Source: Lentisphaeria bacterium UBA4640
GTDB lineage: Bacteria > Verrucomicrobiota > Lentisphaeria > Victivallales > UBA1829
Direction: 5' to 3'
DNA: 64,000 bases
Assembly (NCBI GenBank): GCA_002405835.1
Contig: DHMO01000005.1
Coordinates: forward strand, 62,001 to 126,000
The translations under genes were made by a program, and so were the position numbers. Under the pieces are notes generated by a model that was not told where the DNA came from, searched no databases, and was given only the letters and a program-made list of their open reading frames with translations. Of this stretch, positions 12,206-20,973 are shown one piece after another (positions within the stretch are counted from its first letter, which is position 1; each line of letters starts with the position of its first letter).

Positions 12206-13084
12206 TCACTTTGCTTCCACGACCTGAATGGAGTCGGAGACGAATTCGTGAAGTTTGGCTTCGACGAGGTTTTTGAGCGTCACTTTTGCCGCCATGCAGG
12301 CCGCGCAGTGACCTTTGAGACGGACGATCGCCTGATTGCCCTGAATGTCGACGAGTTCAATGTCGCCGCCGTCGTGTTCGAGCTGCGGGCGGATTTCGCG
12401 GTCGATGACCGACTGAACTTTGATGACCTTCTGGACAACGGAGAGAGCGTTGAAGTCGTCGACTTTTTCGGAGGCGTGCGGGGCGGCCGCTTTATGTTCC
12501 TTCCAGAGACCGTCGAGGATTTCCTGGATCTGGTCGAGACATGCGCCGCATGCGCCGCCGGCTTTGGTGTACTTGGTGACCTGTTCAGCGGTGTGGAGAT
12601 TGTTTTCTTTTGCGACGCGGCGGATTTTTGTATCGGTCACGCCGAAGCACTTGCAGACGATGCGGCCCTCATGGTCTTCGGGATCGTCTTCGATTTTCTG
12701 ATAGGCTTCGCCGTGCTTGGCTTTGTAGTCGGCGATTGCGGCCTGAAGAGCTTCCATGCCCATGACGGAGCAGTGCATTTTTTCTTCCGGGAGGCTGCCG
12801 AGGAGCTTGACGATGTCCTTGTTTGTGACTTTTGCGGCTTCGTCGAGCGTCATGCCTTTGACCAGCTCGGTGAGAGCGGAGGAGGAAGCGATGGCGCTTG
12901 CGCAGCCGAAGGTCTTGAATTTGACATCGGAAATTCTGCCGCTGTCATCAAGTTTGAGATATAACTTGAGCGCGTCGCCGCAGGTGATGTTTCCCACTTC
13001 CGCGACGGCGTCCGGGTTTTCAATTTCGCCCACATTGCGCGGGTTGAGAAAATGATCCATTACTTTGTTGGTGTAATCCCACAT
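12206..13084 (-). CDS. nifU: Fe-S cluster scaffold NifU (IscU-Fdx-Nfu three-domain form)
   Basis: A 292-residue full-length NifU. The IscU-like domain (1-125) has Cys35, Cys61 and Cys105. A BFD-like [2Fe-2S] domain (140-195) has Cys144, Cys146, Cys179 and Cys182 in CKC and CGAC. The C-terminal Nfu domain has CAAC at 260-263. It assembles and passes on Fe-S clusters using sulfur from the adjacent NifS. ATG 13084 gives the normal NifU start (MWDYTNKVMDHFLNPRNVGE) and has GAGGA upstream; the frame extends to 13168 but into the promoter. All expected cysteines are present. Confidence 0.95.
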   Translation of the reverse strand: MWDYTNKVMDHFLNPRNVGEIENPDAVAEVGNITCGDALKLYLKLDDSGRISDVKFKTFGCASAIASSSALTELVKGMTLDEAAKVTNKDIVKLLGSLPEEKMHCSVMGMEALQAAIADYKAKHGEAYQKIEDDPEDHEGRIVCKCFGVTDTKIRRVAKENNLHTAEQVTKYTKAGGACGACLDQIQEILDGLWKEHKAAAPHASEKVDDFNALSVVQKVIKVQSVIDREIRPQLEHDGGDIELVDIQGNQAIVRLKGHCAACMAAKVTLKNLVEAKLHEFVSDSIQVVEAK

Positions 13085-13127
13085 GGAGTCTTCCTCGCTT
13101 TCTTGCTTTAAGTTTTTATCATGAGGT

Positions 13128-13156
13128 AATTTACTACTGAAACAGTGAATTGACAA
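13128..13156 (-). promoter_or_regulatory. putative promoter of nifU-nifS
   Basis: On the minus strand, TTGTCA (13156-13151), a 17-bp spacer and TAAATT (13133-13128) lie about 45 bp upstream of the nifU ATG. Confidence 0.55.
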
Positions 13157-13218
13157 ATAAAGTTCCATAAAAAATAAAAAAAATCATGAAGAGTCCGGAA
13201 AATATTTTCAGGAAGAGA

Positions 13219-13252
13219 GCACAAAAGTACCGGAAATAGCAAAAAAATCCTG
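13219..13252 (+). promoter_or_regulatory. tandem direct-repeat operator upstream of GH4 gene
   Basis: GCACAAAAGTACCGG begins at 13219 and GCAAAAAAATCCTG at 13239, exactly 20 bp apart, and the second copy ends next to the -35. The same tandem arrangement occurs upstream of the GH36 alpha-galactosidase (55204 and 55224). Two half-sites two helical turns apart beside a -35 are typical of AraC-type activator sites. Confidence 0.5.
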
Positions 13253-13253
13253 T

Positions 13254-13281
13254 TTGCGTTTTATCGATTCCGGACTACATT
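13254..13281 (+). promoter_or_regulatory. putative promoter of the GH4 alpha-galactosidase gene
   Basis: TTGCGT (13254-13259), a 16-bp spacer and TACATT (13276-13281). The weak hexamers fit an activator-dependent promoter, and the direct-repeat operator lies immediately upstream. Confidence 0.45.
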
Positions 13282-13336
13282 AAACGCGGAAACCCGCAGG
13301 AAAATGAGCGGGCGGAAAAACAAAATGAGGTGTATG

Positions 13337-14692
<1,356 letters not shown>

Positions 14693-14710
14693 GCGTTGTG
14701 AACGTCTCAA

Positions 14711-14757
14711 AAAGATTGCGGCTCCTCCCGTTCATCCGGAGAGGAGCCGCAAATTGT
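14711..14757. terminator. bidirectional terminator between GH4 gene and pyrD
   Basis: A perfect 12-bp stem TTGCGGCTCCTC (14716-14727) and GAGGAGCCGCAA (14741-14752) lies between the convergent genes. ATTGTTTT follows on the plus strand and TCTTTTTGAG on the minus strand, so it can serve both. Confidence 0.85.
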
Positions 14758-14777
14758 TTTAAATGAAAAGGTTTGAA

Positions 14778-15701
14778 TCAGACCCGGACCTGTCCGATGA
14801 TTTCGGTTACGGATTTGCAGCCGTGGCGTTCGAGATAGTCGGAGATTCCGCTGAGAACTTTGACCGGGGCGAGCGGATCGGCGAAAATTGCGGTGCCGAC
14901 GGCTATCGCGGAGGCTCCGGCGAGCAGAAATTCCACAGCGTCTTCCCCGCTGAAAATTCCACCCATGCCGATGATCGGAATATCGACGGCGCGCGCGGTT
15001 TCGTAGACCATTTTGACGGCGACAGGTTTGACGGCGGGACCGCTGAGTCCGCCGGTGATGTTGGCAATCTTCGGGCGGCGCGTCTCAATGTCGATTGCCA
15101 TGGCGGGAATGGTGTTGATCATGGAGACAATGTCGCTGCCGTTTGCCGCTGCTGCGCGGGCAAATTCGGGCATGCTCCTGACGTTCGGGCTCAGCTTGGT
15201 GATGAGCGGAAGTTTTGTTGCGGACCGGACGGCGGCGATGACCTTGCCCATTGCTGCGGTGTCGGAGCTGAAGGAGATTCCGCCTTCCTTGACGTTCGGA
15301 CAGGAGACGTTGATTTCCAGAGCGGCGATGCCGTCGGAATCGGCGTCGAGGCGCTCGGCGACGTAACGGTAGTCGTCGACGCTCTTGCCCCAGATGTTGA
15401 CGATGGTTTTGCAGTTGTGCTTGCGGAGCCAGGGAAGATAGTGGTCGTCGTGCAGGAACTTTTCGATGCCGGGACCCTGGAGACCGATGGCGTTGATCAT
15501 GCCGGAGGTGACTTCTGCGACACGGGGTGTGGGGTTGCCGTGAACCGGTTTCGGGGCGACGCCTTTGACGACGACCGCGCCGAGAATGGAGGGATCGAAG
15601 AATTCTTCGTATTCGCTTCCGTAGCCGAATGTTCCGGATGCGGTCATGACGGGGTTCGCAAGTTCGAGCGGACCGAGTTTCACAGAGAGATCAGGCTTCA
15701 T
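14778..15701 (-). CDS. pyrD: dihydroorotate dehydrogenase B, catalytic subunit
   Basis: A 307-residue class 1B enzyme that oxidises dihydroorotate to orotate in pyrimidine synthesis. The FMN-site segment NPVMTASGTFGYG is near the N-terminus and a conserved Lys lies at 46. The active-site base is Cys134 in NVSCPN, and cysteine rather than serine marks the class 1 enzymes. Its 5' end overlaps the end of pyrK by 11 bp, and class 1B enzymes work as a heterotetramer with PyrK to pass electrons to NAD+. Other pyr genes are not in the window. Confidence 0.95.
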   Translation of the reverse strand: MKPDLSVKLGPLELANPVMTASGTFGYGSEYEEFFDPSILGAVVVKGVAPKPVHGNPTPRVAEVTSGMINAIGLQGPGIEKFLHDDHYLPWLRKHNCKTIVNIWGKSVDDYRYVAERLDADSDGIAALEINVSCPNVKEGGISFSSDTAAMGKVIAAVRSATKLPLITKLSPNVRSMPEFARAAAANGSDIVSMINTIPAMAIDIETRRPKIANITGGLSGPAVKPVAVKMVYETARAVDIPIIGMGGIFSGEDAVEFLLAGASAIAVGTAIFADPLAPVKVLSGISDYLERHGCKSVTEIIGQVRV

Positions 15702-16479
15702 AGTACACCTCCTCGGCGGTATAGACGGGTCCTTCCTTGCAGGTGCGCGAGTAGCGCCAGCCGTCGGGCGAGGAGGGATCTTTCATTTTGACGACACAGG
15801 CGAAACATGCGCCGATTCCGCAGCACATGTGCTGGTCGAGACTCAGATAGCATTTGACGTTTTTTGCAACGGCGAGACGGCCGAGCGCCATGAGCATCGG
15901 AGTGGGGCCGCATGCGTAAAGAACGGGCGTTTTCGGGGCGTCGGCGAGCGCCTTGTTGAGCAGTTCGGTGACAAGTCCCTTGTGTCCGAGCGAGCCGTCC
16001 TGGGTCGCAAGGCGGACGTCGTATCCGGCGGCTTCGTATTCTTCAGAAAGGATGATATCGGCTGCGGAGCGTGCGCCGAGCAGGAGCATTCCCTTGTTGA
16101 GGGAACGTTTCGCGAGCGGGAGAATCGCGGCGGAGCCGTAGCCTCCTGCGACGAGAACCGGAGTTTCGTCACAGCCGGGCATCGGGTAGCCTTTGCCGAG
16201 GGGGCCCATGACATTGCAGGACTGTCCGGGGAGCATTTCCGCGAGTTCGGCGGTGCCGGAGCCGACAACTTTGTAAACCACGGTGAGAGTTCCCGCTTCG
16301 GGATCGTATCCGCAGATGCTGAAGGGGCGGCGCAGAATGCGGTCGCGCAGGGATGGAATGTGAATGTGAACGAACTGTCCGGGCTGAGCCTTTGCGGCGA
16401 TCTCCGGAGCGTGGAACACGATTTTCCGGTAGAGACCCTTGAGACAGCGGTTTTCCAGAATGCTGCAATCGGATGTCAT
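15691..16479 (-). CDS. pyrK: dihydroorotate dehydrogenase B, electron transfer subunit
   Basis: A 262-residue ferredoxin-reductase-like subunit. The FAD-binding motif RPFSI is at 51-55, with a nucleotide-binding GGYGSA after residue 111. The [2Fe-2S] cysteines are in CCGIGACFAC (Cys220, Cys225, Cys228), with a fourth downstream in RTCKEG. It carries electrons from FMN in PyrD to NAD+. It is the first gene of pyrK-pyrD, transcribed from a TTGTTA-17-TATAAT promoter that shares a palindromic -10 with the divergent suhB gene. Confidence 0.94.
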   Translation of the reverse strand: MTSDCSILENRCLKGLYRKIVFHAPEIAAKAQPGQFVHIHIPSLRDRILRRPFSICGYDPEAGTLTVVYKVVGSGTAELAEMLPGQSCNVMGPLGKGYPMPGCDETPVLVAGGYGSAAILPLAKRSLNKGMLLLGARSAADIILSEEYEAAGYDVRLATQDGSLGHKGLVTELLNKALADAPKTPVLYACGPTPMLMALGRLAVAKNVKCYLSLDQHMCCGIGACFACVVKMKDPSSPDGWRYSRTCKEGPVYTAEEVYYEA

Positions 16480-16495
16480 AATTTTTTCTTTCCAG

Positions 16496-16526
16496 TTGAA
16501 TTTTTCAAACAGTATGGTATTATAAT
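16496..16526 (+). promoter_or_regulatory. putative promoter of suhB-priA
   Basis: TTGAAT (16496-16501), then TATTAT (16518-16523, spacer 16) or TATAAT (16521-16526, spacer 19). The -10 lies in the same palindrome as the pyrK promoter, so the two transcription units have face-to-face overlapping promoters and may compete. Confidence 0.5.
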
Positions 16527-16547
16527 ACGCGAAAGCGGAATTAACAA
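16519..16547 (-). promoter_or_regulatory. putative promoter of pyrK-pyrD
   Basis: On the minus strand, TTGTTA (16547-16542), a 17-bp spacer and a consensus TATAAT (16524-16519). The -10 lies in the 12-bp palindrome GTATTATAATAC (16517-16528) shared with the opposite promoter. Confidence 0.7.
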
Positions 16548-16565
16548 ACCTGCAGAGGTGTTTTT

Positions 16566-17336
16566 ATGCTGAAATTTATGGAAAATCTGGCGAAAAAGGC
16601 CGGAGACATGGCTCTGGAGGAGCGGAAACACTTCTCCCGCGAGGAAATTCATTTCAAAAATCCGAAAGATCTGGTGACCGACGTCGACCGCAAAGTCGAG
16701 CTGTTCATCCGCGCAGAAATTGAAGCTGCGTATCCGGATCACGCGATTCTCGGCGAGGAGGGCGGAACCACAAACGAAGGCAAGTCGGAATATCTCTGGA
16801 TTATCGACCCGATCGACGGGACAACCTCTTTTGTTCACGGCTCGCCGATGTATTCGGTTTCCATCGGACTGCACCGGAACGGGAAGCCGTATGCGGGGGC
16901 GATTTACCAGCCGCGTCTGAACGAACTCTATTCCGCGATTCTCGGCGGCGGGGCGAAGTGCAACGGCGAACCGATTCACGTCTCACGTCATTCGGAGCTG
17001 GTGAACTGTCTCGGCATTACCGGCTTTGCGTGTCTGCGCGCGGGTCTGAAGAAGAACAATCTGCCGCACTTCTGCCGCATCGCACCGCTGATCCGCGACA
17101 TCCGGCGGTACGGTTCCGCGGCATACGACCTCTGCGCAGTCGCCTCCGGTTCCGCGGATTTCTTCTGGGAGATGGAGCTTCAGCCGTACGATATTGCGGC
17201 GGGCGAGATCATTCTCACGGAAGCCGGCGGACGGATTTCCGATTTTTCCGGCGGAGCGGGATACCCGAAGCGGGGAATTCTCGCATCCAACGGCATAATT
17301 CACGATGAGATTCTGCAGCTGCTTGCAATGGATTGA
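16566..17336 (+). CDS. suhB: inositol monophosphatase family protein
   Basis: A 256-residue Mg2+-dependent phosphatase of the IMPase/FBPase superfamily. Metal-binding motifs are GEEGG (Glu64, Glu65) and WIIDPIDGTTSF (Asp81, Asp84), and the late motif is LQPYDIAAG. It probably hydrolyses inositol-1-phosphate or another sugar phosphate, or acts as a SuhB-like regulator; the substrate is not decided by the motifs. GAGGTG precedes the ATG at a good distance. It lies 3 bp upstream of priA and should be cotranscribed with it. Confidence 0.9.
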   Translation: MLKFMENLAKKAGDMALEERKHFSREEIHFKNPKDLVTDVDRKVELFIRAEIEAAYPDHAILGEEGGTTNEGKSEYLWIIDPIDGTTSFVHGSPMYSVSIGLHRNGKPYAGAIYQPRLNELYSAILGGGAKCNGEPIHVSRHSELVNCLGITGFACLRAGLKKNNLPHFCRIAPLIRDIRRYGSAAYDLCAVASGSADFFWEMELQPYDIAAGEIILTEAGGRISDFSGGAGYPKRGILASNGIIHDEILQLLAMD

Positions 17337-17339
17337 CCG

Positions 17340-19565
17340 ATGCCGCAAAACGTCGCCAGAATCGCGCTAAATCTTTCGCTTGACCGTTTTTTTGATTACC
17401 GGATACCGGAGCATCTGCTCGGAAAGGTGCGGACGGGAAGCAAAGTCAATATTCCGTTCGGGAACGGGCTTGCTCTGCGGAGCGGTTACGTGATGGAGAT
17501 CTCCGACCGTTCGGAGTTTCCGGATTTGCGCGCGGTTGATTCGATCTGCGCCAATTCGCCGGAGATTCCGGATCCGCTTCTGAAACTTGCTGAGTGGATG
17601 GCGCTCTACTACTGCTGTCCGCGCGAACTGGCGGTGCGCAACCTTCTGCCCGGAGCGGTGCGCAGCGGAAAAATCAAACCGCGGACACGCCCGCACTGCC
17701 GTCTGGGCGATACCGCGAAGGCTGCGGAATATATCGAAAAGAACGCCCGTGCAAAAGCGCGCGTCGCTCTGCTGAAGACTCTGATGCTGGAACATGAACT
17801 GCCGCAGGATATTCTTCTGCTCAAGGCGGGGGCGGGAAAAGGGGCGCTCGATGCTCTGGTCAAAGAGGGAATCGTCGACCGCGAGGAAATTGTGGACGAC
17901 CGCGACCCGTTCAAGGGCGCGTCGGTGATTCCGACCAAACCGCTGACGCCGACTCCGGAACAGGCGGAGGCACTGAAAATTATTTTCGACACGATGGAGG
18001 GGCGCACGGGAAAACATGTCGTCCTGCTCCACGGCGTCACCTGCTCCGGCAAAACGGAGGTTTATCTTCAGGCGATTGCAAAGGCTCTGGAACAGGGCGG
18101 CGAAGCGATTGTGCTTGTTCCGGAAATCTCGTTGACGCCGCAGACAGTGGAGCGCTTCCGCGCCAGGTTCGGCGATATGGTGAGCGTGCTTCACAGCGGA
18201 CTCTCCGAAGGGGAGCGGCATGACGAATGGATGAAAGTTCACTCGGGACGGGTCCGCATTGCCGTCGGGGCGCGCTCCGCGCTGTTCGCTCCGTTCACGA
18301 AACTGAAGCTGATTGTGGTGGATGAGGAACATGAACAGTCGTACAAGCAGTCGGAGGCGCCGCGGTACAATGCGCGCGACGTCGCTGTCATGCGCGGCAA
18401 ACTGGAGGGCGCAACGGTGATTCTCGGTTCCGCCACGCCGTCGTTGGAATCACATTACAATGCCGCCGTCGCGGGCAAATACGCACACGCGCGGATGCTC
18501 AAACGAAGCGATCCGCGTATTGTCCTGCCCGATGTGCGGATTATCGACATGCGCTGTGAAGAGACGGACGACGGGCTGCGTCCGGTGCTCTCAAAAGAGC
18601 TGATCCGGGGCGTCCGCGAGCGCATCAGCGTCGGAGAGCAGAGCATTATTTTCCTGAACCGGCGCGGTTTCGCAAAGCAGATGGTCTGCGAAGACTGCGG
18701 GTTCGTCGCGCGCTGTCCCGACTGTTCCGCCGCATATACCTACCACCGGAAGATGCAGATTCTGACATGTCATCTCTGCGGTGCGATGGTCTCCGCTTAC
18801 GAGAAGTGTCCGCAGTGCGGTTCGGAAAAAATCCGTTATTCGGGCGCGGGAACGGAGAAGGTCGAGAACATGGCGTTTGCGGTGTTCAAGGATGCGCGGA
18901 TCGCCCGGATGGATTCGGATTCAATGACGCGTCCGAGTCTGTATGAAGAGATTCTTGGCAAATTCCGCCGGGGAGAGATCGACATTCTGATCGGAACGCA
19001 GATGATTGCAAAGGGACTTGATTTCCCGAACGTCACTTTTGTGGGCGTTGTGAATGCGGACATGGGGCTTTTTCTGCCGGATTTCCGCGCGGCGGAGCGG
19101 ACGTTCCAGCTGTTGACGCAGGTCGCGGGGCGCGCGGGACGCGGCGAACACCGCGGCGAGGTTCTGATTCAGACCAGCAACCCGTTCAATTCCGCGATCA
19201 CTGCGGCGGCGAACCATGACTGCGATACGTTTTACGCAGATGAACTGCCGGTGCGCGAGGAACTGAAGTTTCCTCCATACGGACATGTGATTGCGCTTCA
19301 TTTCGACGGGGAGGACCCGCAGAAGATCGAGTCCTATGCGGCGCAGCTCATGGAGCGTATTCAGCCGTATCTGGATCCGGAGACGGAGGTCACGGAGCCG
19401 ATGCCCGCGCCGATCGAACGCATCAAGGGAAAGTTCCGCTACATGGCGACTTTCCGTGCTGGAAAGCTGGGGCGTCTCAAGCAGGTTCTGCGCTATGAAA
19501 CATGCCGGAACCAGCCGCGCGGGCTGCAGGTTTATCTGGATATTGATCCTGTTTCAATGCTGTAA
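17340..19565 (+). CDS. priA: primosomal replication restart helicase PriA
   Basis: A 741-residue superfamily-2 helicase that reloads the replisome at stalled forks. An N-terminal 3'-DNA-binding domain comes first, then Walker A in GVTCSGKTEVY and Walker B as DEEH. The characteristic zinc cysteines are in CEDCGFVARCPDC and CHLCGA/CPQCGS, inserted in the helicase lobes. The C-terminal helicase motifs include the VAGRAGRG context. Its last codons overlap the convergent SGNH-like gene by 12 bp, so the transcripts are antisense at their 3' ends. All catalytic motifs look intact. Confidence 0.96.
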   Translation: MPQNVARIALNLSLDRFFDYRIPEHLLGKVRTGSKVNIPFGNGLALRSGYVMEISDRSEFPDLRAVDSICANSPEIPDPLLKLAEWMALYYCCPRELAVRNLLPGAVRSGKIKPRTRPHCRLGDTAKAAEYIEKNARAKARVALLKTLMLEHELPQDILLLKAGAGKGALDALVKEGIVDREEIVDDRDPFKGASVIPTKPLTPTPEQAEALKIIFDTMEGRTGKHVVLLHGVTCSGKTEVYLQAIAKALEQGGEAIVLVPEISLTPQTVERFRARFGDMVSVLHSGLSEGERHDEWMKVHSGRVRIAVGARSALFAPFTKLKLIVVDEEHEQSYKQSEAPRYNARDVAVMRGKLEGATVILGSATPSLESHYNAAVAGKYAHARMLKRSDPRIVLPDVRIIDMRCEETDDGLRPVLSKELIRGVRERISVGEQSIIFLNRRGFAKQMVCEDCGFVARCPDCSAAYTYHRKMQILTCHLCGAMVSAYEKCPQCGSEKIRYSGAGTEKVENMAFAVFKDARIARMDSDSMTRPSLYEEILGKFRRGEIDILIGTQMIAKGLDFPNVTFVGVVNADMGLFLPDFRAAERTFQLLTQVAGRAGRGEHRGEVLIQTSNPFNSAITAAANHDCDTFYADELPVREELKFPPYGHVIALHFDGEDPQKIESYAAQLMERIQPYLDPETEVTEPMPAPIERIKGKFRYMATFRAGKLGRLKQVLRYETCRNQPRGLQVYLDIDPVSML

Positions 19566-20564
19566 CAGCTTTGAGAGGTTTTCCGCAAGCAGAGCGGCTC
19601 CTTCCGCATTCGGGGTGACGCGGTTGCGGGAATAATACTTCGGGGAATCGGGAAGGAGATGTGTGCCCTCGATGACGCGGATTTTCTGTTTCTTTCCGAA
19701 CTCCCGGACGGCGGCGGCGTAAGGCGCGGCGCTTTTTTCAAGCGGAGTGACAAATACAATCTCTGCATTCGGTGCGGCGGAGCGGAAGGTTTCCGTGAAG
19801 CGTTCCAGATTCTTCCTGAAAACCGGAATGGTTGTGCCGAATCTTCTGTCGAATGAGCCTGTCATGACAATCAGAATGTCCGGTTTCGGGAGCGCGAGAA
19901 ATTCCGCATGGTTCGGGGTGAGGAGCGTATCCGCCATGACGGCGTCGATGATTTCCCAGTTCAAGGAACGTCCGAGCAGATAGGAGAATGATTGATGCAC
20001 GGGGAGAATTTCGCTGCTGCTGGCGAGGTCGCCGTAAAGGACGGCGCGTTTCGCGAACGGCTTTGGATCGGCGAACTTCGCGCGGTCGTTGACGGAGATT
20101 CCGAGGAAATCGACGGAGTCGCCGGAGGGAAGAATGACGTCGAATGTGTGCATGGCGCCGTCGGAGGGGATCCGGAAGGAGACGTCGCGGGAAAAATAGC
20201 GCGTGCGCTTGCGGCGGTCTGCGGGGAGGTTGAAGGTGTATTCCTGCTTCCAGTCTCCGTCGACGAGGAAAATTCCGGTGCTTTCGAGCGGAACTTCGGG
20301 GAGGTGAAGCCCGTTGTAGCGGAGTTTCACGCGGATGTTGCGGCTGTCGGTCCGGAAACGGATGCGTGCGCCGGGGTTGTCATGCTCCAGATGGTCACGG
20401 TGCGGCATGAGACGGCTGAATTTCATGGCATGATTCCGGCGTGCGCCCTCGATAAAGGTTTTCGAGAGGACGCCGGAATAGTGCAGCCGCGGATCGTCCG
20501 GAGCAATTTCAAGCGCGGCGAGCGGGAGCGCCGCGAGCAGCAGGAGCAGAAGGATGTTTTTCAT
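19554..20564 (-). CDS. secreted SGNH-fold protein with degenerate catalytic motifs
   Basis: A 336-residue exported protein. A signal peptide (about 1-17) is followed by a beta-rich region (about 20-170) resembling the jelly-roll of two-domain carbohydrate esterases, then an SGNH-like domain. The block I motif GDS is replaced by GDL (in LYGDLASSS). The usual block III GxND region reads MTGSFD. The block V D-x-x-H-P-N reads NRVTPNAEG, so Ser, Asp and His all appear to be missing. It may be a carbohydrate-binding pseudoenzyme rather than an esterase. ATG 20564 overlaps the thioesterase stop as ATGA, arguing for translational coupling; the longer frame to 20600 has no signal peptide at its start. 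Confidence 0.7.
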   Translation of the reverse strand: MKNILLLLLLAALPLAALEIAPDDPRLHYSGVLSKTFIEGARRNHAMKFSRLMPHRDHLEHDNPGARIRFRTDSRNIRVKLRYNGLHLPEVPLESTGIFLVDGDWKQEYTFNLPADRRKRTRYFSRDVSFRIPSDGAMHTFDVILPSGDSVDFLGISVNDRAKFADPKPFAKRAVLYGDLASSSEILPVHQSFSYLLGRSLNWEIIDAVMADTLLTPNHAEFLALPKPDILIVMTGSFDRRFGTTIPVFRKNLERFTETFRSAAPNAEIVFVTPLEKSAAPYAAAVREFGKKQKIRVIEGTHLLPDSPKYYSRNRVTPNAEGAALLAENLSKLLQH

Positions 20565-20965
20565 TTCTTCTGATCCAGGAAGTAGCCGGTCAGAGTGCAT
20601 TTTGCGATGATTTTCCCGTCGGAATTCCGGGCGACGGCTTCGCAGACGCAGGTCGTCCGGCCGTTGTGAACGAGCGTTGCCGTGGCGGTGATCTTCGGTC
20701 CCTTGCCCGGACGGAGGTACGAGATGGAGCTGTTGAGTCCGATGCAGGGGCGTCCGGTGGACCAGGAGGCTCCGGCGAACGCAAAGTCACAGAGCGTGTA
20801 GATCGCGCCGCCCTGCACGACGTCGTGTCCGTTCAGGGAGTCTTCCGAAACATCGTATTCGGCTTCGGCGCAGCATTCGCCGACGCTGGTGAGACGCATG
20901 GAGTTGAATGCGCAGAAGCGGTCGACTTTGTTGAGTTTTTCCTTGATTTCTTCAAAATTGATCAT
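20561..20965 (-). CDS. PaaI-family hotdog-fold thioesterase
   Basis: A 134-residue single hotdog domain. The family motif HDVVQGGAIYTLCDFA matches the PaaI/YbgC-like HG-G-x-x-x-x-x-D signature, with a conserved Asp as the likely catalytic residue. It should hydrolyse an acyl- or aryl-CoA thioester in the cytoplasm; the substrate cannot be deduced. It is the third gene of AsmA-like, M32 peptidase, thioesterase, SGNH protein, with 8 bp to the upstream gene and a 4-bp overlap downstream. Confidence 0.87.
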   Translation of the reverse strand: MINFEEIKEKLNKVDRFCAFNSMRLTSVGECCAEAEYDVSEDSLNGHDVVQGGAIYTLCDFAFAGASWSTGRPCIGLNSSISYLRPGKGPKITATATLVHNGRTTCVCEAVARNSDGKIIAKCTLTGYFLDQKK

Positions 20966-20973
20966 GGTTCACC

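Larger units (their letters stand above)
13085..13336. other. divergent intergenic region nifU / GH4 galactosidase
   Basis: This AT-rich 252-bp spacer holds a minus-strand promoter for nifU, and a plus-strand promoter for the GH4 gene with tandem direct repeats upstream of its -35. No additional gene is seen. Confidence 0.6.
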
